A DNA stretch of 64,000 nucleotides from Seriola aureovittata (Eukaryota; Chordata; Actinopteri; Carangiformes; Carangidae). Below are positions 31,746 through 62,446 of this stretch, in pieces; position 1 is the stretch's first letter, and the number at the start of each line of letters is the position of its first letter. A program made the position numbers and the translations under genes. The notes beneath the pieces are model-generated. The model saw only the letters and a program-made list of their open reading frames with translations, was not told the DNA's origin and searched no databases. The stretch spans positions 3,572,236 through 3,636,235 of the forward strand of contig NC_079380.1 of assembly GCF_021018895.1 (NCBI RefSeq), given 5' to 3'.

Positions 31746-32397
31746 TTACCAAATATACGGAGTTTTGAGCACAAACATCCAGAGTGCTAACGACAATACA
31801 CAGACTACAAGCTGTGTGTTTGCTGGTTGAGTTTTCACTGACATTAAGGGGATAAAGCTAGGACGATATTCCTTTACAATAATTTCAAAATGTAAACTCA
31901 CATTTCACATCTTATCTGCACATTTGAAGTTGAACTCTTTTTTATTATTAATCACCTGTTTTTTTTCCCCACACTTAAGACATATTAAGTAGTTGTTTTG
32001 GTCCCTTGGTGTTTTGTACTACAGTCAGAAAAGCACTGTTCACTTCATCTTACAGCTGCTTGCATCTAATGATGGAGTCTAATTTCTCACATGTGAATAA
32101 AAAGAAAATAGCTGACGTCACTTAAAGGGAATGTTTTTATAAAAAATAAAGGGTTTTGACCATTTACTGAAAGTCACTTTACGATCACAGCAGCACATGA
32201 CTACTTGCTGTGTTTTAAGTTTGTGGCTGACACTGTTGAGCTCAGAAAACTACAAGAGTGGTGACTTGGCAGCATCACTCTCTCTGACGTTCTTCCCATC
32301 ATACATGAAAGCAGCTCGACTCAGAGGTCTTTGTACCAGTTTCACCCTTGCTTCCCATTTCCTGTCCCTGCTCCATCTGTCTGTTTCAATCTCATTA

Positions 32398-32403
32398 TTT
32401 ATT
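32398..32403 (-). terminator. poly(A) signal of pigq
   Basis: TTTATT on plus reads AATAAA on minus, 122 bases beyond the pigq stop codon. This is the nearest canonical hexamer. Confidence 0.6.
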
Positions 32404-32442
32404 CAGTCTCTTCCCTTTCCTCTGTTCCCTCATCTCTCCTAT

Positions 32443-32443
<1 letters not shown>

Positions 32444-32488
<45 letters not shown>

Positions 32489-32498
32489 TCTCTCTCTC
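32444..32498. repeat. (CT)n microsatellite in the pigq 3' UTR
   Basis: About 55 bases of CT with one CCC interruption. In pigq transcript sense it is a GA repeat, 27 bases past the stop codon and before the candidate AATAAA. Confidence 0.9.
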
Positions 32499-32524
32499 AC
32501 TGTCACATTTCTGGCTGGTGTCTC

Positions 32525-46146
<13,622 letters not shown>

Positions 46147-47064
46147 GATTTCACTGCTGCTCAGTGTTCAGCCTCCAGCAGCTCTGATGACCTGAGAGAG
46201 ATGGAAAAAAAAAAACTCTACCAGGATTGGTACTTTTATTAAAGGTATAACAAGAGATTAATATAAAGTTTAATCAAATTTTTTTTTTTTTTGAAAATCA
46301 CAATTTATTTTAAAGGAAATATTTTTGACAGAAATTGGCAATATTAACATGAAACGAGATGAAAAACAAGTAACTTGACTGTCTTGACTGAGTGTGTATT
46401 TGTACTTTGTTATGTTGTATTTGTGCAACTGCCACTTTGTTCCTGGATGTGAAACAAAACTTAAAGTAAAATTAAAGATGAATTGGACTAAAATAGATGA
46501 TAACTTTTGTATGCCGAATGAGTGAGTGTATCCTTAATTTATATAAAAAATACTCGTGTGCGCAGAGTGTGTTTAGTGGTAAGCGCGACCACAGGAATAA
46601 TACTAAATTTCCTAATCTTTATAGGGGGTTTGGAGAGCGAAGGGAATGTTACAGGCTTTTGCGGTTGGTGTCCTTTTCTTGCCCTTCAAATATTGAGTTT
46701 GGAGCGTGTTGTTGTGGCAACATACAAAGCCCGGGGCAGGATTACCATCGATTTCACTTGACAGCAACGTCAATTAGCAGGCCAGAACAAGAAAGTAGGT
46801 TAGCTGTAGTTAGCTGCCGAATACAATTGTGGGGAAAATTCCTGCTTCACGTTCACCAGACTCTTTTAACTAAATACGTTACAAATTAAATATAATTATC
46901 TCAATAAAGCTAAAGCAAACAGCGGAATCTGTGTAAGTCAATATGTACTAAAGATATGAGTGTAAAAAATACATCATTTACCTTCCTTATCACCGACGCA
47001 AGTTTTCACCTTCCATCAGTAGCGTCGAGTACAGATCAGCTATGTATAAACCGCCGCCATATTC
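46147..47064 (-). promoter_or_regulatory. pigq 5' UTR exons and probable core promoter
   Basis: Upstream of the ATG an excellent acceptor (T-rich tract, CTCTCTCAG) ends at 46192, so 45 bases of 5' UTR share the first coding exon. A matching donor GGAAG|GTAAAT lies at 46982/46981. Just upstream, AATATGGCGGCGG (47063-47051, minus strand) matches the YY1 core that often overlaps start sites of TATA-less housekeeping genes. The non-coding exon is therefore inferred to run from about 47050 to 46982. Confidence 0.55.
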
Positions 47065-47950
47065 TTTGTTGACAGTCCATTGCATAAAACGCTCCGGTGA
47101 GAAACACACGTTCGTTTGCGTTCCTCGTATCAAAACATTTATCCCTTTGAATTATATTCTATGTTTTACCATTTAAACTGGGAAATTTCAATTGGACAAG
47201 ACCAATCATAAAAAAAATAAAAAATAAAAAAATAATTCTTTTTTTTTTAAATTTTATACTTACTATATTATACTATTCGAATATAAAACCTTTTATGACT
47301 CTTTTAAATGTGACCAAATACCAATAAAAATCGAATATATATATATCTATAAATATTGGAAATAATATATAAATTAATAATAATATATACAGAAAAAAAC
47401 AAAGCATAGAATTATAAATCTGCAAGGGGATTATTTGAAATCAGTTTAATTGAATGAAATTCATTTGTACCACCAATGTGTATTGAATGCGTCCAAAAGA
47501 GGAGGGGATTTAAAATAAAATCAGCATTGCGTAAATAATATTTTACCCTCAGAATCAAATCTAACTTAATGCAGATCAAAGGAATATTATTATTCACATT
47601 TTTCTATCTACTCATTCATATTTCTTGCTATATAACAACACACAGTAATATGAACACCTAAAATAAATGATACCTTTATATTTAAGTCATCCTTTCCAAA
47701 CCTTGAGTTCAGTTTTGTTGGACCAAACTTTCTGGCCTTTAGATTCATATAGTTATCTGATCCTCAACTTGTTTAGTATGTGTTTCATTTTCAAATAAGT
47801 CATAGTTTTATACTAGCGTTGCACACATAATGCCATAGCCAATAAATTTAAGAACAGAAACACATTATATCATAGTAATAATCTGCTTGTTACTCACCGA
47901 TAAATGCTGACTCTGTGTGTCTGTGTGTTTGTATGTGTGTATGTGTGTTT

Positions 47951-47991
47951 CTGTGTGTGTGTGTGTGTGTGTGCTGCTGCTGCTGCTGCTG
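47951..47991. repeat. compound (TG)n(CTG)n microsatellite
   Basis: About 11 TG units run directly into about 6 CTG units. Confidence 0.9.
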
Positions 47992-48568
47992 TCAGAGTTG
48001 TGGGTTGAATGAGGAGTTGGCCCAACTGTAAAGAGATTTATCTCCTCCTGCAGTGACACAGCAAGAAAAGAGCGGGATGAAAACTTCCAACAGACTAAAA
48101 ATAACAAAAATAATCTTCTCAGATTATCCACATCAAACCCTTTAAATCTAAAATTTCTGTCTACATGTACAGATGGTGTTGGGCAATAAAAAGAGATACT
48201 GTAGCTTTGTGCTGAACTTTTTCTTAATCATGTCTTTAAAAGCAAACAAAAAACATGATTAAAACATTGTAATTGTCTTTATTTCTTACAAAGATTTTAA
48301 AATCCTTAAAGTACTACTTGGCTTTGTGCGTTTTGGTATGTATTAATATTCGAATTTCATTGTAAATGAAATGAAATATTACTATTATATTTAAAGGTTA
48401 CTCCAGCATTTTCTGCTTTTGAAAATAATCTGGAATCTTAATTTAAATTGGATAAATTAGAAAAAAACAATTGTCCAGTGTAATAGTCTTATAAGAGTTG
48501 GAACTGTACAATGGCAGTCAGAAAAAAATATCACGGGCACTCCGATTGTAGATGTGAAACTAAAAATC

Positions 48569-48574
<6 letters not shown>

Positions 48575-48628
<54 letters not shown>
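48575..48628. repeat. (TA)n microsatellite
   Basis: About 27 uninterrupted TA units, followed by further interrupted TA sequence, roughly 150 bases upstream of the eef2kmt start codon. Confidence 0.92.
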
Positions 48629-48632
<4 letters not shown>

Positions 48633-48733
48633 TTATATATATATAAATATATATTTTTTTTAAATATATTTTTTGTATGTTTTACACAGATACAACCGTT
48701 TGTTCGTTAATTAAAAACAAAACCCGTTAGAAA

Positions 48734-48747
48734 ACTACACTACCCAG
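48734..48747 (+). promoter_or_regulatory. ZNF143/SBS-like motif at the eef2kmt promoter
   Basis: ACTACACTACCCAG differs at two positions from the ACTACAATTCCCAG core bound by ZNF143. It lies 45-80 bases before the two candidate start codons, a usual distance for this factor in housekeeping promoters. Confidence 0.4.
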
Positions 48748-48778
48748 TAGCGCTAGCGAGAGATGATCGCGCTGGATT

Positions 48779-51160
48779 ATGGGTAAGCAGGAAGTAAACA
48801 GACACACGTTGAAGATGGGGCATTCAGAGGAAACCTCGGACGAGATTAGAGTGAAAAAGATGGATATTTTAAAAGATTTCCAGGTGTTGTTTTTCTCTAT
48901 GAGTCGTCTGCCTTCATTTCCCTGGACTGTGAGTATGACGCACCAAAAATGTGCCTGTTCGTGCTGCTGAGCTCGGCGGGAGAAACGCTCACTGAGGACA
49001 CATCTCACACAGTTAATACATATTATGTCAGAGTTCATTCAGAGCTGCAGGTCCTGCTCTGTTCTGGACCTGGAGTAAGTTTTTTTGTTTCTGAAACTGT
49101 AGAAATAACAGGTTGAAATTTAAAATACTAGAGGCTTGAATGTGCATCCAACAAGGTTTTCCTTGTTACAAAACCAAACAGTATGTCTTTGTTAAAATGC
49201 AGGGTGCTATACTTTAAAGGCTGCGCTAAAAAACTTCAAAATTCAAGAATGAATAATATATGTAATAAAAAATATTGAATTAAATCAATAAATCAATATT
49301 TATTTATGTTCTGACATGTAAATGAAATACATGTTTCTTGTATAAGCAACCATAAAAGGTTTTTGCCTGAGTTCTGTGGCCTTTTTCAAAACAAAATTAA
49401 AAAGTGCTTTACATAGTTTTCAGACAGAATTACAATATTAAGAGCTCGAAGTTAGGAAGTGAAATTAGACATTTAACATTAAATTCAAAATAATAGACTG
49501 AAATATTACAATATAAGATAAAAACAATAAAACAAACAATAAAAACAACAGTAGCCAAAAACTGTTCTATCAATTAAAGAAAGGTATTTTCTTTAAAGAT
49601 ACGTTTTAAGAAGTGATTTTAAAGATGTTCCTGATTCTACAAGTGTCCCAGAGCTGAGGGGTTTGATATTAAAAGCCTGGTTTCCTTCAGTCTTAAAACA
49701 GGACTCAAGAGCCTGAAGAGTCCTGCCCTGATGAAATATAATCCAGAATACTGAGAAAAATTTGAATTTTCTGATTTAAAATAGTCTTTCAGTTTTTAAC
49801 ACTGATGTGCTGTATTAGCCGGTTGGCCTCAGAAGCACTGAGTGTATTAAGGAGAATCACAACCATGTCATTATTTCTGACTGATCGTTTCTTCTGTTGC
49901 AGTTCCTCGAAAAAGACCTTCAAAGCAACAAATCAACAGAGTTCATTTCAGATATCCTGAAACAGGTGAGCAGCCTGCACACGGACCCCTCACTGTGCTG
50001 TAATCACAAAGCAGTTGTCACTGGAACTAACAGCCATGTGTCTTCATGTGTTTTCAGACGTGTCTTCACTCTCTGTGCAGGAAGTTTCCTCCATCACTCA
50101 GATACAGGCGACTGTTCCTCTCTGAGCTCATCAGACGGGTTGGTGCACTGTCACTTTGTCTCTGGACTTTCTAATATAAAGTTATCAGAGTTTTCAGTAA
50201 CACCTATATCTTACAGGTTATTTCCTTCTATTTCATTGCAATGCATTCACCCCACTGTTTCATGACAGGTATTTCAGTGTTCAGTGTCTTCACCAGAGTC
50301 ACAGCAGCATCACAACTGAAATCTCATCACAAAAATCCAACATGACTCTCTCTTCTCTCCTCAGCAGGAGGCTGCAGGCTGCGAGCCTCTGGACGAGCTG
50401 TACGATGCTCTGGCTGAGGTGGTGGGAGCTGAGGACTCCACCGAGTGCTACAAGAGCTACTTACTGGTACCAGACACACGCCACTCACTGCACTACAACA
50501 GGCTCTTTATGGCGGTGATGGCCGTCTTATTTGTTTTTAGCCACCTAAAAATTAAAGGTCGTTAAATGTATTTACTCAAAGAGTGAATCTTTCATCAGCC
50601 GCTCTTAAAGTAAAGACTATTATTTATGTTATTATCAAGAGACCAAAACCAACAGGGTGTTGGTTCATCTCTCAACACCTTCTGACTTCCCTCCTGTCTG
50701 TGGATCTCAGCTTCAAGCTCATTGGTTCCTACAGAAGACATAAAAACTCCTCATGAACAGGGCTGGGCAGTAATGAAGTACATTTACTTGAGTCAGTAAC
50801 ATCTGGCTTTGTGTCCTGCAGCCCTGTGGTGACGCTGTGAGTCTGTTGGAAAACGTTGCTCTGATCTCAGAGGGAACCACTGGTCTGGTGACCTGGGAGG
50901 CCGCGCTCTACCTGGCTGAGTGGGCCCTGGATCACAAGCAGGCCTTCACCGGCAGGTACCACCACCCCCAACAGCAAAGGAAGAGTCTGACATTTGCTTT
51001 TTTTTTTTCCGACAGTAAGATGAGAAGATCGATACCACTCACAAGTCTGTGTCTTTAATTATGAAGCTAAAGCCAACAGCCGCTTAGCTTAGCTTAGCAT
51101 AAAGAGTGGAAGCAGGGGGAAACAGCTAGCCTGGCTCTGTCCAAAGGGAACAAAAATATA

Positions 51161-51200
<40 letters not shown>

Positions 51201-53043
51201 TATATATATAATGTTATATTTTTGTGTTGCAGAGATGATGAAAATTAGCACAAAAAAGTCATCTCATGTCTGTTTTGACAGAAAGTTTGACAGAAAATGT
51301 CAAAACTGAATCCCTTCCCCCCCAAGATTCAAACCCCTCTTTCATATTTTTTTTCATATGAGTTGTTTAACTTTAACGGGGGCTGGGGATCTCTCCTCCT
51401 CCTCCTCCTGTCTGCAGGACGGTGCTGGAGCTGGGCAGCGGCGTGGGGTTGACCGGTATCACCGTCTGTCGCTCCTGCAGCCCGAACAGATTTGTCTTCA
51501 GCGACTGTCACCCCAGCGTCCTGCAGAAACTCAGAGCCAACGTCCAGCTGAACGGGCTGAGCGAGCAGACGAGTCCCACGGTCAGAGTGGAGGAACTGGA
51601 CTGGACGGGGGTGACGGAGGAGCAGTTAAAAGAGATCGGGGCTGACACCGTCATCGCTGCAGGTCAGAGTTCAGTCTTTATTTCCTGTCTGATAGCAGCA
51701 GAGCGTGGGGATAAAGTAGCAGAAGCAGCTGCTCCGTTGAATATGAGTCCTGCACATCCATCAGGCCATCAGAAGGAAAGGTGCAGAACGAAACCACACA
51801 GATGTGAAATCCCTGTGTTCCAGATGTGGTGTATGACCCCGACATCGTGGGAAGTCTAGTGAAGCTGCTGTCCAGGATCCTGAGGTGTTCCTCCTCTCCT
51901 GAAGTCCTCATCTGCTCCACCATAAGGAACCCGGACACTTACAGCGGCTTCAAGCAGCAGCTGGGTGAGAGAGGGTTCGTTCTTTCAGACATGGAGGTGA
52001 CATCCGGGTCCAGCTGCACACACATCTGTCAGAGTAAAATCAGTTGTTCTCTCAAATGAGTCTGAAGATTCTTTTGAAGTCTAAAATGTTGGAGAAAGTT
52101 GTATAGACAGACTGAAACCATGAGCAGCTTCTGACTCAGTGACAAACAAACTGCAGCAGGACACTCAAAGAGTTTGCATCAAAACTGAAAAACGTTAACA
52201 TGGCGGCTATTTCCAATATGTGTAGACCCTGTTTATTTATATTTCAATCAGGAGAGACTCAGAATATTACAGTAGCAAAAAACTTTATTGCCGTGTGCAA
52301 AACAGAGGAATGAGAGGTGAAGAGTCTTTGGCGATTAGACCCCGCTGTGATGTCATCATATTGAAAAAGGGGGAAGATGCTGTGCGTCGAGTAGGAAAGT
52401 AGAAAGTATTTTTAAAGCATTATTGGTACCACTTCACTATAAGACTAACCTTATACAGGACTGATGAATGGTCTAACATAGTTTATTAATTAAACACTTT
52501 ATATATCATTTATAAGCTGTTATAACACATTAGATAAAAAGGGCAACAGTGATCTGTTGTTTGCCGAATAGTGAGCCCACATTTCTCTGTACTGTTACGC
52601 CTCATATCTCAGTAGTTACTGAGATTTCTTTGTTTTCTCCATCATCCAGCGTTTGTTCCTGCTGCTTCTTTTCGTTTGTTACTAACAATTCATCCTCTAC
52701 TATAATGGATATGTCTTTATACGTGATATATCTTACCTGTGGAATAAAAGCAGAATTTGTTTCTAGTTTTAATTAAATTGGCCAAATACAATTTTCCACC
52801 TTCAATTCAGTTCTGTTCTTGTGTCAGTAAATCCAACCGCAGCCTTAGTGAACTGATTTATTACTCATTACTTCCTCCTGGTTGCTGTTAACTTGTTTGT
52901 TTTGTGACTTAATGAATTGACTGATTGTGTTTGTTGCAACAGGAAACGCAGGAATCAGCCACGACGTGATCACAGGACCCGTCAGCCACGTGTTTCCCTA
53001 CAATAGGCTCTCCTCCATAGAGATGATTAAACTGTACAGATGA
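48779..53043 (+). CDS. eef2kmt: EEF2 lysine N-methyltransferase (FAM86 family)
   Basis: Eight coding exons: 48779-48928, 49903-49965, 50058-50138, 50368-50466, 50822-50955, 51418-51662, 51824-51964 and 52943-53043. They give 337 aa from the first ATG, or 325 aa from the in-frame ATG at 48815. The latter has a better context (GAAGATGG) and a length closer to the ~330 aa human protein. Known role: S-adenosylmethionine-dependent trimethylation of a lysine in elongation factor 2, in the cytosol. Visible motifs are the FAM86 N-terminal SFPWT, GTTGLVTWEAALYLAEWA, SAM-binding motif I VLELGSGVGLTG (~178-189), FSDCH, ELDW, and the post-motif AADVVYDP spanning exons 6-7. Exon 3 has a weak donor (CGG|GTTGGT) and exon 4 a tandem CAGCAG acceptor. 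Exon 7 ends at 51964 because only that phase restores the LGNAGI..FPYN tail. Identification is firm. Confidence 0.95.
51066..51165. repeat. dispersed repeat fragment ('gcttagcttagcata..aacagctagcctggctctgtcc')
   Basis: A familiar teleost repeat: CTTAGCTTAGCTTAGCATAAAG, then GGGGGAAACAGCTAGCCTGG and CTCTGTCCAAAGG. It lies in eef2kmt intron 5. Confidence 0.65.
51151..51224. repeat. long AT cruciform: perfect 14-bp arms around (TA)n
   Basis: CAAAAATATAACAT (51151-51164) and ATGTTATATTTTTG (51211-51224) are exact reverse complements. The 46 bases between them are nearly pure TA, itself self-complementary, so the whole 74 bases can form one hairpin. It lies in eef2kmt intron 5. Confidence 0.9.
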
Positions 53044-53055
53044 CTCCACTGTCAC

Positions 53056-53070
53056 AATAAAGATTTTATT
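53056..53070. terminator. shared back-to-back poly(A) signals of eef2kmt and alg1
   Basis: AATAAA on plus (53056-53061) serves eef2kmt 13 bases after its stop. TTTATT (53065-53070) is AATAAA on minus and is the only canonical hexamer within 330 bases past the alg1 stop. They are three bases apart. Since cleavage normally falls 10-30 bases beyond the hexamer, the two mRNAs should overlap at their 3' ends. Confidence 0.75.
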
Positions 53071-53379
53071 TACAAATGTACATCGTATCAAAGTCTTTTA
53101 TACATTCAAGTGCTCTGTAGAAAAACTAAAAAGTGGAATTCAAATTTTTGGACAAGTGAGAATTCCCAGTAAGAATCATCATCATCATCAACTGCTCTGA
53201 CAGAATCCTTTACCCTCACACAAAGCTGTTATTCTAGACAGCTTCTAGACTTCCCTTCATCCCCCTGTTCAGAAGAATGACACTTCACTGCCAAGAATGA
53301 AGTTAAGGCAGAACATTTCTAATGTATTCTACTCTGAACTTTTTGGTGTTGATGCTTAAAAATCTGAATGTGTTTTTTT

Positions 53380-58898
<5,519 letters not shown>

Positions 58899-58909
58899 GT
58901 TTGTTTGTA

Positions 58910-58925
58910 ATTGGTGATGACGTGG
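58910..58925 (-). promoter_or_regulatory. CCAAT box and UPRE-like TGACGTGG next to alg1 start
   Basis: ATTGG (58910-58914) and TGACGTGG (58918-58925) lie 12-27 bases upstream of the alg1 ATG. TGACGTGG is the core of the unfolded-protein response element bound by XBP1/ATF6. The exact CCAAT-N9-CCACG layout of an ERSE is not present, since spacing and order differ. Confidence 0.45.
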
Positions 58926-60480
58926 CTCAATGGAGGGGAGTGGCTTCAGATTTAAAGGGACGGCGGACTTGGTGATGCGTTCAGGTCCAACAAATGAAAA
59001 AGTATCGTTACATTTACCTCGTAGCGGGGCCCTTCTGACCCCCACTGTACATGGCAGCTTTACTGTCTCACTAGTACTATGGAGCTAAAATGATAAGCTG
59101 AAACACTAGTTGACCGACAGAAAATACAATCACAACAAGTTTGATAACTGATCAATGATACAAGTTTTTTCAAGGAAAACCCCAAAATTCACTTGGTCCA
59201 GCTTCTCAAATGTGAATAGTCACTATTTTCCTTTGTCCCCTGTGAGTGTAAACGCAACATCTTTCTATTTTTGACAGGTGGTCAGATATACCAAGGCACT
59301 GGGACCAGTGGTGGGCAGTTATCACTTTTCTGACATTTTGTTCACTGAACAATCAAGTGATTATTACAGTAAGTAATTACAGATAGTAATTGTCAGAGGT
59401 ATTGATTATTACAATGATTGTTGTTTGCAGCCTTACAGTTATCAATAAACAGTAATACTATCTTGCCCCCATGTTTCTGTGTAATTAGTCAGCTCACAGA
59501 AAAACAGAAGCAATCTGATAAAACACAACTTTTTCTTTTTTTTTAACAAGGTTTATTTTCAATTTCATATATAAACAAGAGAGTTTATGTTACAAGCAGT
59601 GGACTCATAAATTGAAATAATGCAGGTTACACTGGAATGGAAGAAAAAGAAAAAGAAGGAAAAAAGAGAGAAAAAGAATTTTATATTAAAATAATAATAG
59701 TAATTTAAAAGGGAAAAGATCAATACTTTATTTATCCCCTAGGGGAAATTCATGAAATCTAGCCCCTCCACAAAGGGCTTCCATGTCGAGTAGAATTTGG
59801 ATATAGACCCTCTTGACCTCTACACCCACTGATGAAATCCAAAAGTTTCACCATTCCTTTCATCAGATTAAAAAAAAAAAAAATACAGTGTTTCCTGTTC
59901 ATTCATGATTATGTCTTTTGTCTGGCATGACTCATGCCAAAAACAGACTTCTCCTATCATCACAGTGTTATATATTCATTTACTTTCCGTGCTGGAAACA
60001 ACTGCATAAAAGGCTCAAAAAGTCCATGGGTATGGAGGACCAGAGGGGTTAAGGACAAAGCATTCAACCATTCAAACCATTCCATTCATTTGTTTGTAAC
60101 TGGTCAATAAAACAGGACTTAATATGATATTTTACAGATGAACTAATCCATGAACAATTAGACCAAAGAGAAATAAATAAGCGATTTTACAAATTAAATT
60201 AAGACTATTTCTCTTCAAAAATCGCATTGTGACTGATATGTTATTATGTGACATCATTAGCTTGTTAATGATGTGAGATTTAAGTAAGGGAAATGTCTCC
60301 TGGGTGAACTGGTAACTCACCTGAGGATTGGCCCTTTGTGACTGTATTTTATGTAAAATCTTAATCTGAAAAAGATGACGAGTGACTACAGTTGTAAAAA
60401 TGTAGTGGAGCAAAAATAACAGTGTTACTCTCAACTTCACTATCTCAAGTTTTGATTTCCTTATAAGAGCCCATCTGACG
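58926..60480. other. intergenic region between divergent alg1 and C16orf89-like gene
   Basis: No exon recognised. It contains a family C trace near 59395-59450 and A/T-rich runs at 59640-59720. A LINE tail lies at 59720-59756: on the minus strand it ends GAATTTCCCCTAGGGG and then ATAAATAAAGTATTGATC, a familiar fish LINE end. The rest is AT-rich single-copy-looking DNA. Confidence 0.6.
59720..59756 (-). repeat. LINE-type 3' tail
   Basis: The minus strand reads GAATTTCCCCTAGGGGATAA, then ATAAAGTATTGATC. This is the usual 'aatttcccc.gggataaataaagtat' terminus of a fish non-LTR element family. No coding remainder. Confidence 0.65.
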
Positions 60481-60629
60481 TCACATCTGTTTCCTCCCCC
60501 AGCCTTCTCACTTTTCCTCCCCCCGGTAAGAGGAGAGACAGCCCGTCCTCCCCGCTCCTCTCTCTGCTCCTGTTTCTGTCGGAGAAAACTGTCCCGGAGC
60601 CTCTAGACTGGATTTATCCGAGTGAGAAG

Positions 60630-60807
60630 ATGCGGGCAGCGAGGCTCCAGCTGGCCGCGGTGCTGGCTCTGTTTGCCGCAGTGTCCGGGTCACGGGCGGA
60701 GGTGATCGATGATGTCCTCAGCAGCCTCTCCAGGGGAGCATCCTTCCTGGAGCGGCAACATGAGCACATCAACCTGGACGGGGTGGTCGGGTTCCTCATG
60801 CTGCAGG
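60630..60807 (+). CDS. first coding exon of a C16orf89-like secreted protein (partial)
   Basis: ATG 60630 (context GAAGATGCGG) begins MRAARLQLAAVLALFAAVSG, a strong signal peptide with likely cleavage after SRA. It continues EVIDDVLSSLSRGASFLE, RQHEHINLDGVVGFLMLQ. The frame meets a donor at CAGG|GTAGGT (60807) or GGTAG|GTAAAC (60811). The rest of the gene was not found in the window's last 3 kb and should lie to the right. The assignment rests on the position head-to-head with alg1, where C16orf89 stands in human, and on the signal peptide plus NLDGVVGF-type motif. I cannot verify the match residue by residue. C16orf89 is a poorly characterised secreted protein. The 5' side has CT-rich promoter-like sequence at 60490-60560. 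Confidence 0.65.
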
Positions 60808-60811
60808 GTAG

Positions 60812-62446
60812 GTAAACAACTCGCTGCAGCTGCAGGACGAGGCACCTCATTGGAAACTGACGTGTGCTCTCAGCTGCGTGAAACATCTGGAATATATCTG
60901 CAGTTTGTTTGTCAGGGTGGGTCAGTTGAAGTAGGACAATGATTTTATTTTCTGATACCATTAGTCAAAGAAAAGCTACATTGGTAAATAATTAAGTACA
61001 TTTACTCAAGCCTTGTATGACACCATGTTCTGATAAAACTCCATCTATAAAGCGTTTGTAAGCTGGAATCAGTGGCTTTATTAGTGTTCTTAATGATTTA
61101 CTGATCAGATATTACAACTATTAGCTATTAATAACAACAACGTTTGGGTTGCCAGGTTGTGGAAAAATCCCCCCTCTAGCATGACACTTTGCAAGCACTT
61201 AAATTCATTAGTGAGACCCCTCCTAGACACCAAGTCTGCAGTTATACATGTTAATAAGTCTGTATGAAATGATCATATGTTTTCCAGTTTGTAATGAGCC
61301 CTTAGCAAAAGTTAAACATGCCAAACACATAGGCCTATTAATTAGTGCTGCAACTATTATCAGCAATATTGGTTTTCAAGTTTTGTCTATAAATTGCCAG
61401 CAAATAGTAAAATAAAAAAAGGTCTGTTATAATTTCCTACAAGCAAAGAACCCGACAGTCCAGAACTCAAAGATAGTCAGTTTACAGATATGTTTGACAC
61501 AGAAAAGCAACAAATTGTCATGTTTGCGAAGCTAGAAACAGCAGAGATTTGACATTTTTGCTTAAAATGTTGGATTCTGGTCCAGATGTTCTGCAGCTGT
61601 TTTCCAGGAGATCAGTGGTCAAATTATTTGAATTACAGAGATTAAAAGACAAAGTGTCTGCAGGAGGAGGGTTTTCCACAACCTGGCAGCACAAACATCG
61701 TTATTAATGCCTTATAACTGATCTACAAAGCATCAGTAAATGATTTATTAGCCAATTACAGCTTATACAGCCTTTATAAATGATGCCAGAACAATAGAAA
61801 TGTCACTGTTTTCTCAGTGTTTCTCATTTAAATGAACATTTAGGTGTAAATACAATGGACGTTTCTTAGAATATTCAATATCAGATCTAAACATCTTGTT
61901 TAGTTTTACTGGATATGTCTGATGCAAAATGGTAAACATATTTCATTTTATTGCTAACACAAATTTTTATCACCAGCTAACACTTTTTTAAATGCTCAAA
62001 TTTGTTATTAAAGTAAAGTATTGTTCTGAAAATGACCAGTCTGTGTGTTACTATTGGCAGACTTACCAAAATAAGAGCAGAACAGTAAAAACAGTTACAC
62101 AAAACACCCTCGGGTTTCCTTAAAATACTCACTATTTTAGCTTTTCTCCTTATCTTGGTCTTATATTTAAGAAATCACTTAAAGTCAGTTAAACCATTGC
62201 ACAAACACCTGAAGTTTAGATTTTCCTTACACATTTTGTGCTTTACTTCTTAATTTAAATGAGTTAAAAAAAAATGTTTTTGCAGATTAAGATTTAAAAT
62301 AAGTTACACTCATACTGCAACATGGAAAAATATGATTAGGAAATATATATGTGATGTCATATTATTCTATTTAAGAAGAAGATCATTCGGGAATCAAAAG
62401 TATCTAATTGAATGATTTTATTGTCCAAATTAGAGTTTGAATTAGA
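60812..62446. other. probable first intron of the C16orf89-like gene
   Basis: AT-rich sequence with no exon detected on the plus strand. A family C fragment lies at about 61340-61640. Confidence 0.55.
61340..61640. repeat. family C repeat, longer copy
   Basis: Begins TTAGTGCTGCAACTATTATC and contains 'acccgacagtccagaactcaaagatagtcagtttac', 'agaaaagcaacaaattgtcatgtttgcgaagctagaaacagcagag' and 'tgacatttttgcttaaaatg'. It is the most complete family C copy in the window, and its right end is lost. Confidence 0.75.

Larger units (their letters stand above)
26800..32397. other. intergenic region between rab40c and pigq
   Basis: No intact gene is visible. The region holds dispersed repeat fragments, one THAP-type exon and a dead Tc1-like element, listed separately. 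The short open frames at about 29.5-29.8 kb show no family signature that I recognise. Confidence 0.6.
47065..48730. other. intergenic region between divergent pigq and eef2kmt
   Basis: Strongly AT-rich with homopolymer runs, a compound (TG)n(CTG)n at 47951-47991 and a (TA)n array at 48575-48628. No exon is recognised. About 1.7 kb separates the two inferred start regions. Confidence 0.65.

Noticed and set aside
46497..46889. 130-codon plus-strand frame in the pigq 5' intron
   Set aside because: No recognisable motif, low-complexity start and no splice logic. It lies antisense to an intron. A decayed repeat is as likely.
51965..52059. Extension of eef2kmt exon 7 to the donor-like GTGACA after ..SDMEV or to the in-frame stop
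   Set aside because: Phase 0 into exon 8 meets an early stop. Ending at 51964 restores the LGNAGI..FPYN family tail.
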